A DNA stretch of 64,000 nt from M0108 sp937862735 (GTDB lineage: Bacteria; Pseudomonadota; Gammaproteobacteria; Chromatiales; Chromatiaceae). The DNA lies in NCBI GenBank assembly GCA_937862735.1, contig CALMDH010000328.1, positions 1-64,000 of the forward strand, written 5' to 3'. A program made the translations under genes and the position numbers. Below the pieces are notes generated by a model that saw nothing but the letters and a program-made list of their open reading frames with translations, was not told where the DNA came from and made no database searches. Shown one piece after another: positions 48,972-58,000 of the stretch; position 1 is the first letter of the stretch; each line of letters begins with the position of its first letter.

Positions 48972-50066
48972 TTGCCCGCTGGACTGATCTCCAGGCGCCT
49001 CGCGGCTACTTCGTGGCTGCTGATGGCCTGGGGCCTGCTGTGGCTGACCGGCTGCGCCTCGGTAGCCACCGAGCCTGGCCGTTATGGCGTCGCGGAAGGC
49101 GCCGGTGACCCGGCCACCACCCCTTATGAGAAGTTGGACCAGGAAGTGGTCGGTCAATTGCTTGAGCTGAGACGGCGCATGGATCAGCCTCTCGCCAGCG
49201 AGGAGCAGATCAGAAACTTTACCGGCGCGGACGCCGACGTTTATCGCCTGGGCCCCGGTGATGAGTTTTCCTTGCTGGTGCGTGGCCGGGAGGATGTTAG
49301 CGTCCCCCTGGTGACGGTCTCACCGGATGGCCTCGTCTCCCTCCCCCGGATCGGTCTGGTCAAGATCCAGGGCATGAGCATCCCGGAGGCCACCGATTAC
49401 GTGCGCAAAGCCCTCGAGCCCTACTATGAGGCGCCCGAGGTGACGCTGCTGATGCGCAGCTTCAAGAACAACAAGATCCTGATGCTAGGGCAGGTCTCTA
49501 ACCCGGGTATCATCCATATTCCCACGTCCGCGACGCTCCTGGAGGCCATCGCCATGGCCGGTGGGGTGGTCAAGGATACCCAGGGCAACAGCCCGCCGAT
49601 CAATCGCTGCATTATCGGGCGCGGCAAGGACCGGGTGATCTGGATCGACCTGCGGGATCTGATCGAGAACGGCAACCTGGCCTTGAACGCGCGCTTGCAG
49701 AACGGTGACGTGGTCCTGATTCCCCAGGGCCAGGCCTCGGTGGCCTATGTCCTGGGTGAGGTGCGCAATCAGGGGACCCTGTTGCTTCGTGCGCCCATGA
49801 CGGTGCTGGATGCGGTGACCCAGTCCGGGGGCCTGACCAAGGACGCGGACGTCACCCGGATCTACCTGGTGCGCGCCGAGGGGGAGGCGGGCCTGGTGGA
49901 GCGGATCGACCTCGCCAACCTGGTGGAACGGGCCGATCTGCGTAAGAACTATACCCTGCGGGAAGGGGACCTGGTTTTCGTGGCGGAACGGGGGATCAGC
50001 AACTTTAATTATTACCTGAGCCGGTTGCTCCCCACCATCAGCGTCATGAACTTGGCCAATCCCTAG
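48972..50066 (+). CDS. Wza-like polysaccharide export lipoprotein
   Basis: About 364 residues. I favour the TTG at 48972, giving LPAGLISRRLAATSWLL then the lipobox LTGC; the open frame continues upstream to 48780 inside the previous gene, and an ATG at 49023 would leave a very short signal. After the lipidated Cys come the poly_export domain (YRLGPGDEFSLLVRGREDVSV, VSPDGLVSLPRIGLVK) and two SLBB domains (LMLGQVSNPGIIHIPTSAT, YVLGEVRNQGTLLLRAP). It would form the outer-membrane export channel with the following Wzz protein. Confidence 0.88.
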   Translation: MPAGLISRRLAATSWLLMAWGLLWLTGCASVATEPGRYGVAEGAGDPATTPYEKLDQEVVGQLLELRRRMDQPLASEEQIRNFTGADADVYRLGPGDEFSLLVRGREDVSVPLVTVSPDGLVSLPRIGLVKIQGMSIPEATDYVRKALEPYYEAPEVTLLMRSFKNNKILMLGQVSNPGIIHIPTSATLLEAIAMAGGVVKDTQGNSPPINRCIIGRGKDRVIWIDLRDLIENGNLALNARLQNGDVVLIPQGQASVAYVLGEVRNQGTLLLRAPMTVLDAVTQSGGLTKDADVTRIYLVRAEGEAGLVERIDLANLVERADLRKNYTLREGDLVFVAERGISNFNYYLSRLLPTISVMNLANP

Positions 50067-50116
50067 AGCGGCAATGAAGCACCCAAAATTGATTCGCGCC
50101 GGTGAAACCGTTCAGA

Positions 50117-50160
50117 CCCCCTCTCCCCAACCCTCCCCCGCCAGGGGGGAGGGAGTAAGA
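50117..50160. repeat. GC-rich palindromic element
   Basis: CCCTCCCCC (50131-50139), loop GCCA, GGGGGGAGGG (50144-50153), preceded by CCCCCTCTCCCCAA. This form of C-rich/G-rich inverted repeat is scattered in many proteobacterial intergenic regions. It lies between the Wza-like and Wzz-like genes and could attenuate transcription. Confidence 0.6.
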
Positions 50161-50243
50161 GAATTAGCGGGTTGCGCTACCTCTGCCACCTTAGGGACTA
50201 GGGAGAGTGAGCGCTTACGCGCCGGTTATCACAGAAGGCGGTA

Positions 50244-52484
50244 ATGGCTGATCTTCCTCACCAGACCTCTCCCCTGCGCGGGAATCTCAGCGAGGGCAAA
50301 AAGGGCAAGCCCTTCCTGGTGATGGCCTTCGTCTTTCGCCGCGCCCCCCTGATTCTACTTATAGGGGGGGTGCTGGCGGCCTTCCTGCTCTTCGTGCTGC
50401 TGCCCCGGGTCAAGACCCTGTACAGCACGGATGGTCTGTTGCTGATCGATCCCAGCAAGGAAATGACGGTGAGCGGGCGGGAGCGCGACCCTTTTCCCGG
50501 CGCCTTCCGCGATTTCACCCGCACCATGGTCCAGCGACTCACCTCCATCGATCTGCTGTCCGTCGCGGTGCAGCGCCTCAAGCCCGAGGAGTATCCCAGC
50601 TTTCTGGTCACGACCGATCCGCCCCAGGTCAATGCCTTTCGCCTGAAGGCCCACATCGACGTTCGGGAGGTCCCGCAGACCTACCTGGTCATGGTTGTCA
50701 TCACCGCGCCTCAGCCCCATGGCCTGGCCGAGGTCCTGAATCAAGTGATGCAGGCCTTCGTGGATAAGGTTCAGGACGAACAGCAAGGCAAGCAGTTGCG
50801 GCGCATCACCTATCTGACCCGGGAACGGGACAAGATTCTGGGCCGGCTCGAGGAATCTCAGGCATTGTTGCTCAAGCCCAACCCGGACCTGGTCGAGGGG
50901 GTGGTCTTGCACCAAGGCTATACCGCTCACGTCAGCAAGCTGGACAAGATCCAGCAGCTCTATCTGGACGCGGAGATCCGGCGTTCCGAGGCGCACATCC
51001 TGTACGACCAGGCCGTGGGCAATCTGACCGAATTGTCCCAACTGGACCTTCAGCCCCTGGCCAATCAGCGGGTGGCGGATAACTTCGGCATCACCCGCAT
51101 GGAACTCTGGACCTACGAGCAAACGGCGGAGCTCCGCAAGAGCATCGACGGCCTCACCGTGGACAACCAGGACCGTAAGAATGTCGAGGCGCGCATCCAG
51201 GCCATGGAGGACTACCTCCAAAACTACAAGATCCGGGTCGCCGAACAGACCATTAACCAATTGCAGTCCACCCGTTTATTCGGGTTCACCGAGGAGTTGA
51301 TTCGCGCCACCAACGCCGATGAGGCCGCCGCCAAGCAATTGGATTACATACGAGGGCTGTTGAGCGAGGCCGCGCAAGAACATCATCGCGTGGCCCAGGG
51401 GATCTACGAGGCGTCCGGCCTTCAGTACACCATCGATCAATTACGGGAGCGGCTACAAGCCCTCAACAGTCGGATCGACGATGCCGAGATGGAGGCCATG
51501 GCACCGGTCCAGATCTACATCGAAAAGATGGCCCTGAAACCCGGTGGACCCGGCAGTACCAATGCCAAGGCCCTGGCGGTGATGAGCATCCTCCTCGGCT
51601 TTGGCGGCGCCTTCAGCTTCATCCTGGTGTTCGACTTCGTGGATAACCGGTTGCGGGATCCCAAGGAGGTGAACAGCGCCCTGGGCGGCCCGGGGGCCGG
51701 CCCCATCCCCATTCTGGAGGGACCGGAGCATCCTCCCGGCAGCTTTGCCGAGGTCACCCTCGAGTGGCCCCGCCACCCGACGGCCCTCGCCATCCGCGCC
51801 CTGGCGGTGCGGTTCGAACTGGAGTGGGAGCGGCACGGCTCCCGGGTCTTCGCCCTGTCGGGCCTCGGGACCGGTTGCGGGGTCAGCTCCCTGGCGCTGG
51901 GATTGGGGCACACCCTGGGTGCCCGGGGTCGCCGCCTGTTGCTGGTGGAGTGCAATCTCGGCCGGCCGGGTCTGGCCAGGGCCCAGGGCGCCCTCCGGCC
52001 GAGTCCCGGACTGTGGGAGGCCCTTCAGGATGAAGACCTTGACCTGAAGGGCCTGGTGCAGTGGGACCCGCGTCGCCAGATCGACATCCTCCCGGCGGGC
52101 GAGGCCGGGGAGGGACTGGCCGACCGGCCGGCCTTTCTGCGGCTGCTGGCGCGGTTCCGGGACAACTATGACCTGATCCTGCTGGATGTGGCTGCCCTGG
52201 CGGACGATGACTTTGCCTACCACGTCGCCGCCCATGCCGACGCGGTCCTGCTGGTCGGCCGGGAGGACGACAGCCTCTACCGGGATCTGCGCCAATCCAT
52301 CGACCGCCTGGTCCTGGCCGAGGTGCCCGCGGTCAGCGCCGTGCTGAATTTCACCCAGACCAAGCGTTCCGAGCGCATCCTTTCCACCATCTACGCGCAA
52401 ATGCGCTGGCTTTCGCGCCTGCACTGGATGTTGCATCGCTCGTTCCGGCGCGTCCTAAGGCGTCTGACCCGTCGGGGGGGCTGA
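50244..52484 (+). CDS. Wzz chain-length protein with degenerate BY-kinase domain
   Basis: 746 residues. N-terminal membrane helix (APLILLIGGVLAAFLLFVLLP), a long coiled-coil periplasmic region with repeated Gln/Glu helices (about 190-420), and a second helix near 455-475 (AVMSILLGFGGAFSFIL). The cytoplasmic part resembles tyrosine autokinases, but the Walker A loop reads SGLGTGCGVSSLALG, lacking the Lys of GxGKS/T, and Walker A' is LLVECNLGRPGL where LLIDxDLRxP is expected. The Tyr-rich tail is absent; the end is Arg-rich. It probably controls chain length without kinase activity. Confidence 0.85.
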   Translation: MADLPHQTSPLRGNLSEGKKGKPFLVMAFVFRRAPLILLIGGVLAAFLLFVLLPRVKTLYSTDGLLLIDPSKEMTVSGRERDPFPGAFRDFTRTMVQRLTSIDLLSVAVQRLKPEEYPSFLVTTDPPQVNAFRLKAHIDVREVPQTYLVMVVITAPQPHGLAEVLNQVMQAFVDKVQDEQQGKQLRRITYLTRERDKILGRLEESQALLLKPNPDLVEGVVLHQGYTAHVSKLDKIQQLYLDAEIRRSEAHILYDQAVGNLTELSQLDLQPLANQRVADNFGITRMELWTYEQTAELRKSIDGLTVDNQDRKNVEARIQAMEDYLQNYKIRVAEQTINQLQSTRLFGFTEELIRATNADEAAAKQLDYIRGLLSEAAQEHHRVAQGIYEASGLQYTIDQLRERLQALNSRIDDAEMEAMAPVQIYIEKMALKPGGPGSTNAKALAVMSILLGFGGAFSFILVFDFVDNRLRDPKEVNSALGGPGAGPIPILEGPEHPPGSFAEVTLEWPRHPTALAIRALAVRFELEWERHGSRVFALSGLGTGCGVSSLALGLGHTLGARGRRLLLVECNLGRPGLARAQGALRPSPGLWEALQDEDLDLKGLVQWDPRRQIDILPAGEAGEGLADRPAFLRLLARFRDNYDLILLDVAALADDDFAYHVAAHADAVLLVGREDDSLYRDLRQSIDRLVLAEVPAVSAVLNFTQTKRSERILSTIYAQMRWLSRLHWMLHRSFRRVLRRLTRRGG

Positions 52485-52598
52485 GGTGGTCAACGCCCTC
52501 CCTTGCCCCCTTCAAGTGCAGGGCGTCGACTTTTCGGCAGCGGGCTTCATGGCGCCTGTCCTCAGGGTGGCGTTGACCTCAAGCGCTGGTGGGGCACC

Positions 52599-54521
52599 AT
52601 GAGTGGCTTGTGCGGCATCGTCGACTTCCGGGGCGCGTCCGTGGACCCCCGGTCCCTGGAGGCCATGATCAGCCCTGCCGCCGCCCGGGCGCGGGATGGC
52701 ATTGGCCGTTGGCGGGAAGGTGCCGTCGGGCTTGCCCATCTGCACCTGAATCTGACGCCCGAGTCCCAGGGGGAATGTCAACCTTTGGCGCGGGAGGGCT
52801 TAGTGATCACCGCATCGGCCCGCATCGACAACCGTGCTGACTTGCTGTCCAGGTTGGCGGCCGCGGGCTGGCCTCTGGCGGCGAATGTCAGTGACGCGGA
52901 GTTGATCCTGGCCGCCTATCGCCTGTGGGGCCAGGACTGCGCCGCCCGCTTGCTGGGGGATTTCGCCTTTGCCATTTGGGATGGACCGCGCCAGGGGCTC
53001 TTCGCGGCCCGGGACCCCATGGGCTTGCGCCCCTTCTATTACCGTTACCAGGCGACGACCTGCCACTTCGCCAGCGAGGCGTGCCAGATCCGCGCCATCC
53101 CCGGCTGTTCGGCGCCCCTGCGTGAAGCGGCCTTGGCCCTGCATCTGGCCTCCATCATCGCCCCCGAGGACTGGACCTTCTTCGAGGGGATCGCCGTGCT
53201 CCCGGCGGCCCATTCGCTCTGGTGCGATTCTCGGGGCCCGCGGGTATGGCGGCATTGGCAGGCTCCGGTGGAACCGCTACTACTTTATTCCCGGGATCAG
53301 GACTACAGCGACCATTTCGTTGAGGTCTTTCGACAGGCGGTCCGGGATCGGCTGAACGCGGTGCGCCCCGTGGCCATCTGGCTGAGCGGTGGCCTGGATT
53401 CCGGCAGCGTGGGCGCCATGGCGGGTTGGCTGCGGGTCCAGGAGCCGGATCAGCCCTGGCCGCCGTTGCGCAGTCACTCCTGGCGCTTCGACACCTTGGT
53501 TCAGTGTGATGAGCGCCACATCAGCGACCTGATCGTCCGGCAGTTTGGCCTGATCGCGTCGGAGATCCCGGCGGAGACCTATGCCCCCTTTGCCCCCGAG
53601 GCGGCCAGGGTTACCCATCCCGACGAGCCCTTGATCCAGGTCTACACTCCCTTGTTGGAGACCTCTTTACGACTGGCCCGTGAGCAGGGGGTGGGGCTGA
53701 TTCTGAGCGGTTTTCGTGGTGACCCCATGACGGAATCGGGTGATTTCGATTATCTGGAATTACTGCTGCTCGGCCATTGGTTAACCATCGCCCGGGATCT
53801 GATCCGCTTGCATCGCCACGCGCCTCACTGGTCCATGCGCCGAGTGCTCAAGAACCGCTTTCTTCGGCCCTTGAGGCTGGCGATGAAAGATGCCCCGGCC
53901 TTGCATAGGGCCGCCGCGGTCCTGGGAGGGCTACCGGGTGGCGGCTGGGCGCGGAGGCTCAACGCCCGGCCATCCTGGCTACGGCCAGACCTGATGCCTC
54001 GTCTGGGCCTGGACGGTCAAAGATCTGCCCAGGCCCCGGGGGTGGGATTGCCGGCCCTGACGCGACCGGCGCGCCATCGGGCCATCTTTTACCCTGGTTA
54101 CTTTCGCGCCGCGGTGGAACAGGAGCGCCATAATGCCGCCTTTGGCATCGGTTACGCCGATCCCTGGAGTGACCGACGTCTGGTGGAGCTGATCCTGCGC
54201 TTTCCGTCGCGCATGATTTCCCGCATCGGCGAGGAAAAGCGCATCAGCCGCCGCGCCATGCGGGGCATCATGCCGGAGGAGGCCCGTATGCAGGCCCGTA
54301 AGATCGTGCCCACGCCCCTGTTCGAGCGGATGCTGCGCCAGGACGCCCGGGCGGCGATTCTGGAACTGTTCACCGGGTCGCGTCTGGCCGCGCGGGGCTT
54401 CGTCACCGAGCCCGCACTGATCGCGGCCTACGAGCGCTACCTCCAGGGGGATCACCGGGAAGAGGGCGGTTTCTGGAACACCATCACCGCGGAACTGTGG
54501 TTGCGGGAACAGGAGGCTTGA
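52599..54521 (+). CDS. Asparagine synthetase-like protein (possible lasso cyclase)
   Basis: 640 residues from the ATG at 52599 (MSGLCGIVDF). The glutaminase-like N-domain has LCGIVDFRG, GDFAFAIWDGPRQGLFAARDPMGLRPFYY, but its Cys is residue 5 and not residue 2. It therefore cannot be an N-terminal nucleophile without extra processing. The ATP-pyrophosphatase domain keeps the PP-loop LSGGLDSGSVGA. This combination occurs in lasso peptide cyclases (McjC/LasC type) and in polysaccharide-linked amidotransferases. Its start is in the EPS operon, while the RiPP genes at 55.9-63.1 kb need exactly this enzyme. Either role is possible. Confidence 0.8.
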   Translation: MSGLCGIVDFRGASVDPRSLEAMISPAAARARDGIGRWREGAVGLAHLHLNLTPESQGECQPLAREGLVITASARIDNRADLLSRLAAAGWPLAANVSDAELILAAYRLWGQDCAARLLGDFAFAIWDGPRQGLFAARDPMGLRPFYYRYQATTCHFASEACQIRAIPGCSAPLREAALALHLASIIAPEDWTFFEGIAVLPAAHSLWCDSRGPRVWRHWQAPVEPLLLYSRDQDYSDHFVEVFRQAVRDRLNAVRPVAIWLSGGLDSGSVGAMAGWLRVQEPDQPWPPLRSHSWRFDTLVQCDERHISDLIVRQFGLIASEIPAETYAPFAPEAARVTHPDEPLIQVYTPLLETSLRLAREQGVGLILSGFRGDPMTESGDFDYLELLLLGHWLTIARDLIRLHRHAPHWSMRRVLKNRFLRPLRLAMKDAPALHRAAAVLGGLPGGGWARRLNARPSWLRPDLMPRLGLDGQRSAQAPGVGLPALTRPARHRAIFYPGYFRAAVEQERHNAAFGIGYADPWSDRRLVELILRFPSRMISRIGEEKRISRRAMRGIMPEEARMQARKIVPTPLFERMLRQDARAAILELFTGSRLAARGFVTEPALIAAYERYLQGDHREEGGFWNTITAELWLREQEA

Positions 54522-54523
54522 CC

Positions 54524-55681
54524 ATGTCCCAGCATGCACCCGAAGCAAGGGCAGCCGAGTTCGAGACCTTTCCCCCCCTGGAGCGCTACACCGACTTCCA
54601 ACGCCCGGTGTACCTGCTGCTGGGGTTGCCCTTCGATGCCATCGACATGGCCACGGCGGTGGACCAGATCGCCACCGCGGCGCGGTCAGGCCGACGCTTT
54701 TTCCTCTCGACCCCCAACCTCAACTGGCTGATCACCTGCCAGCGGGATGAAGCCTTCCGCAATTCCGTCCTGCAAAGTGAACTGTCCCTGCCGGACGGCA
54801 TGCCAGTGGTCTGGCTGGCCAAATTGCTGGGCCTGCCGCTGCGGCAGCGGGTTCCCGGCTCGGATCTGTTCCAGCGCCTGCGCGCCAAGCCGATCTCGGT
54901 GCACTTTTTTGGCGGCCCGCCGGGCTTTGCCGGCCAGGCCTGCGAGAACCTCAACCGGTCCGGCGACCCGATGCGCTGTAAGGATCATCTGTCCCCCGGC
55001 TTCGGCGGCGTCGAGGAGATGAGCGACCCGGCCACCCTGAACGCCATCAACGCCAGCGGAGCGGATTTCCTGGTCGTGGCCCTGGGGGCGCGCAAGGGGC
55101 AGGCCTGGATCCTGCGCAATCTAGATCGCCTGCGGATACCGGTGGTCAGCCATCTGGGGGCGGTGGTGAACTTCGTGGCCGGCTCCGTGGCCCGGGCCCC
55201 GGGCCTGGTCGGTAAACTCGGCCTGGAATGGCTGTGGCGGATTAAGGAGGAGCCCGGGCTCTGGCGGCGTTACTGGGGGGATGGCCTCGGCTTTTTGGCC
55301 TATCTGTTCCGTCACGGGCTGCCGGCCCTGATCCTGAGCCGTCGGGCCCCATCCAGGGCCGGGGAACTGGAAGTCATCACCGATACCCAAGGCCTGTTGG
55401 ATCTGCGCCTGAGCGGGTTCTGGGGCGAAGCGGGGCTGAAGCCCCTGCGGGAGGCCCTGACTAACCTCAACAGCCGACCCCGGGCCGTGAGGCTTGACCT
55501 GGGAGGGGTCAGCCACCTGGATAGTGCCGCCCTGGGGCTTCTGGCCCTGCTGCGGGGCCATCAACTCAGGCACCAGCAGCCCCTGTCCTGTGTCGGCCCC
55601 AGTTCCGCCTTGCGCCGCCGTCTGGCCCATTTCGGCGCCAGCTACCTGCTGGAGCCCCTCACCCCGGCCGAACGGCTCTGA
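54524..55681 (+). CDS. WecG/TagA glycosyltransferase fused to a STAS domain
   Basis: 385 residues. The start ATG lies 2 nt after the preceding stop, with AGGAGG-like sequence upstream. Residues about 25-250 match WecG/TagA/CpsF (LNWLITCQRDEAF, LSLPDGMPVVWLAKLLG with the catalytic Asp, VHFFGGPPG). The usual PKQE box appears as GARKGQAW. Residues about 285-385 form a STAS-like domain (LDLRLSGFWGEAGLKPL, RAVRLDLGGVSHLDSAALGLL) as in anti-sigma antagonists and Mla proteins. The fusion suggests a regulated or lipid-binding glycosyltransferase. It adds N-acetylmannosaminuronate-type sugars in the family; the donor here is unknown. Confidence 0.82.
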   Translation: MSQHAPEARAAEFETFPPLERYTDFQRPVYLLLGLPFDAIDMATAVDQIATAARSGRRFFLSTPNLNWLITCQRDEAFRNSVLQSELSLPDGMPVVWLAKLLGLPLRQRVPGSDLFQRLRAKPISVHFFGGPPGFAGQACENLNRSGDPMRCKDHLSPGFGGVEEMSDPATLNAINASGADFLVVALGARKGQAWILRNLDRLRIPVVSHLGAVVNFVAGSVARAPGLVGKLGLEWLWRIKEEPGLWRRYWGDGLGFLAYLFRHGLPALILSRRAPSRAGELEVITDTQGLLDLRLSGFWGEAGLKPLREALTNLNSRPRAVRLDLGGVSHLDSAALGLLALLRGHQLRHQQPLSCVGPSSALRRRLAHFGASYLLEPLTPAERL

Positions 55682-55928
55682 GTGCCTGGAAAAAAGATCC
55701 ATTTTCCAGTGCCCCAGTGGCGCCCCAGGGGGGCTCTATCAGCTCGGGAAGTCATTGATGGACGGATTATCGAGCGCCCCGCCGAGAATCCGGTTTTGTG
55801 CCCATACCAGTGCCTGCCGATGAGGTTCTTGTATTTTCCATCAGCATGTTAAAAGCCTAAGCGCGCACTGATATACCTGGTTTACGACTGTTCGGCGAGG
55901 ATCCATTCTTCGGGGTAGGAACGCGGAA
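55682..55928. other. Short gap between convergent genes
   Basis: About 250 bases; no gene, and no clear terminator hairpin with T-tract. Confidence 0.4.
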
Positions 55929-56594
55929 TCAGGACGGCGGGGAAGGCTGGATGCGCTTCAGCATCTCACCCCAACGCTCCAGGGTCACGAAGTGCAGCCA
56001 TTGGGAGCCGCCCTTGGCCAGGCTGATCACCAACCCCCGTTGGGGGTACAGCCAGTATTTTTGCTCCTGGCCGGGCTGCCAGATCTGGTCCGGTTCACCG
56101 AAGAGTTGGCGCCAGAGGCCGGGCCGCAGACGGGTCCTGGGCACGAAGGCCAGCTCGACCACTGGTGACGGGGCCAGCTTTGGTCGCGCCGCCTCGGCCA
56201 GTCCATGGCGGCGGTACCCGTTTGCCAGGGTATGCCCCTCAAGGCGGTCCTCCTCCAGAGCGGCCAGAACCACGGTTTCGGGCTCCAGTACCAGCACCAG
56301 GGTCCCCAGATAGGGTGGGCGGTTCAGGACGAGGATGGCCTCGACCCCGGCGCTACCGTCCGGTCCCTCAAAGAGTCCCAACTCCGCGGGCGGTCCCCAC
56401 TCCGAGAGGGCCCCCAGTGGGGTTGACCCCAGGGTCAGATCGGGCAGTTGACTCCTGTCCGGTCCCAGGATTTGGAACTGGCTGACCAGGGGCCGTAGGG
56501 CTTGCAGCCGGGCCGCTTCCTGCGCTTCCCAGATCAGAAAGAGCCCCAACCCCAGCAGGAGGCCCAGCAACCAGAGACGGCCCACGGATTTCAT
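55929..56594 (-). CDS. Small membrane-anchored protein at the end of the RiPP operon
   Basis: 221 residues from the ATG at 56594, with AAGGGGGCTG directly upstream; the frame runs 20 codons further without a site. One N-terminal membrane helix (LWLLGLLLGLGLFLIWEA) and a periplasmic-looking remainder with repeated Leu/Val strands and Arg. It is the last gene of the minus-strand cluster, 238 nt after the nucleotidyltransferase. No family is recognised. Confidence 0.6.
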   Translation of the reverse strand: MKSVGRLWLLGLLLGLGLFLIWEAQEAARLQALRPLVSQFQILGPDRSQLPDLTLGSTPLGALSEWGPPAELGLFEGPDGSAGVEAILVLNRPPYLGTLVLVLEPETVVLAALEEDRLEGHTLANGYRRHGLAEAARPKLAPSPVVELAFVPRTRLRPGLWRQLFGEPDQIWQPGQEQKYWLYPQRGLVISLAKGGSQWLHFVTLERWGEMLKRIQPSPPS

Positions 56595-56832
56595 CAGCCC
56601 CCTTGAATGTCCGGGAGCCTCGGAGGCCCCAGGGCTAGACCCGAAACATTTCAAATTTTCGCTCGGACATGGGTGGCTTGGATGGCGTCTGGCGGGGTTT
56701 GCGCGACCAAGCGGACATCAAGCCGAAAAGGACGTCTGTCAGGTTGCCCCCCGCCAAAGGCCACCCGACCAGGAAAACCAACATGGATTCGCGATGGCCA
56801 TGTTTACCGCCCATGACGGCGCCGCGACAGAT

Positions 56833-57912
56833 TCACAGTCCCCCCAGCAGCTTGCGCAGGCTGGCCAGGGTATAGCGCCAGGGGTTCACCAACCCCTGAC
56901 GGAGGCGGAAATTGTAGAGGATCCTGTTGCCCGGGCCAGGCTCATCCCCGCCGCCTCGTATCAGTCGCCGCATCACCGACTGGGCCAGTGCCGTGAGCAC
57001 CGGGTCCCGCGCCATCTCCGCGGCGATGAGGGCTGGGGGAGTGGCGCCCAGGCAATCCCGGGCCAGGGCGAAGGCCAGGAGCAGGGCACGCCGGCGACCC
57101 AGGACCCGGGCCTGCTCCAGCATCAAGCCCCAATCCAGTCCGGCCTGGCGCTGCCAGAGGGCGACGATGTCCGCCACCATGCGTAGATAGCGCCAGTGAT
57201 CCTTGGAATAATTGACGCAAAGCAACAAAAAGAGGTCCTGAGGGGCAAAGCTGGCTACCTGGCCTCCGGCCAGGGGCAGGATGATACGCCGGGCCCAAAG
57301 CCCCTCGGGCTCCATGGGGTGAATGGCGTGTTCGGGGGAAGTGGCCCAATGCAGCTCCACCCGGGCCCCGAAGAGGTCCCGCTCATCCAGGGTCTTCCAG
57401 TACCACTCGTCATAGTGGTAACTGGACCTCAGCAACCGAGGGGAGTGACGGCCAAAATCCCGCTGGGGTCGCTGATTGATGTAGCCCTCCGCCAGCAGGA
57501 GCTGGTGGGCGGCCAGCATCTGGTGCCGGGGCACGAAGATGTCCAGGTCCGCGAAGGGGCGTCGCCCCAGGTCGCCGTAGGCCAGCCAGGCCAGGACGGG
57601 CCCCTTGAAGGGAATGGCGGCGATGCCCTTGCCTTCCAGTACTCCCAGCAGGCGCAGCAGTTCCCCCACCAGGCGCTGGTTGCGGATGGCAATGAACTGC
57701 GCCAGTTGTTGCAGGCGACGACGGGCGAATTCGGGCACCTCCTCCTCGCCGCGGGTACGCAGGGCCTGATGCAATTGCACCGGGATCTGGTGCCGCAGGG
57801 CCAGTTCCAGCAATCGGGGCCAATCCAGTGTGGAACTTAGACGGGCGCCGAGGGCCTCGGGGTCTGGCTCGGGGCGGGTGACCTCGCACAGCAGGGCGAA
57901 TTCCGGTGACAT
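56833..57912 (-). CDS. Nucleotidyltransferase family protein (lasso-cluster type)
   Basis: 359 residues. It has the NTP_transf_5-type motif IPFKGPVLAWLAYGDLGRRPFADLDIFV, whose DLD pair binds metal (quoted in two parts by eye), and WATSPEHAIHP and VNYSKDHWRYLRMVADI downstream. Family members are often found beside lasso peptide genes and are thought to add a nucleotide or phosphate to the peptide or another substrate. Here it follows the ABC exporter gene with an 88-nt gap. ATG at 57912. Confidence 0.85.
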   Translation of the reverse strand: MSPEFALLCEVTRPEPDPEALGARLSSTLDWPRLLELALRHQIPVQLHQALRTRGEEEVPEFARRRLQQLAQFIAIRNQRLVGELLRLLGVLEGKGIAAIPFKGPVLAWLAYGDLGRRPFADLDIFVPRHQMLAAHQLLLAEGYINQRPQRDFGRHSPRLLRSSYHYDEWYWKTLDERDLFGARVELHWATSPEHAIHPMEPEGLWARRIILPLAGGQVASFAPQDLFLLLCVNYSKDHWRYLRMVADIVALWQRQAGLDWGLMLEQARVLGRRRALLLAFALARDCLGATPPALIAAEMARDPVLTALAQSVMRRLIRGGGDEPGPGNRILYNFRLRQGLVNPWRYTLASLRKLLGGL

Positions 57913-58000
57913 GGTTATCGCCGTAGGGTTTCAGTACCCCACCGGCGTCCAGGCGCATCGGTGGGGGATGAGGGAGCGTCTGGCCCGGGTCCGCGTGGAC

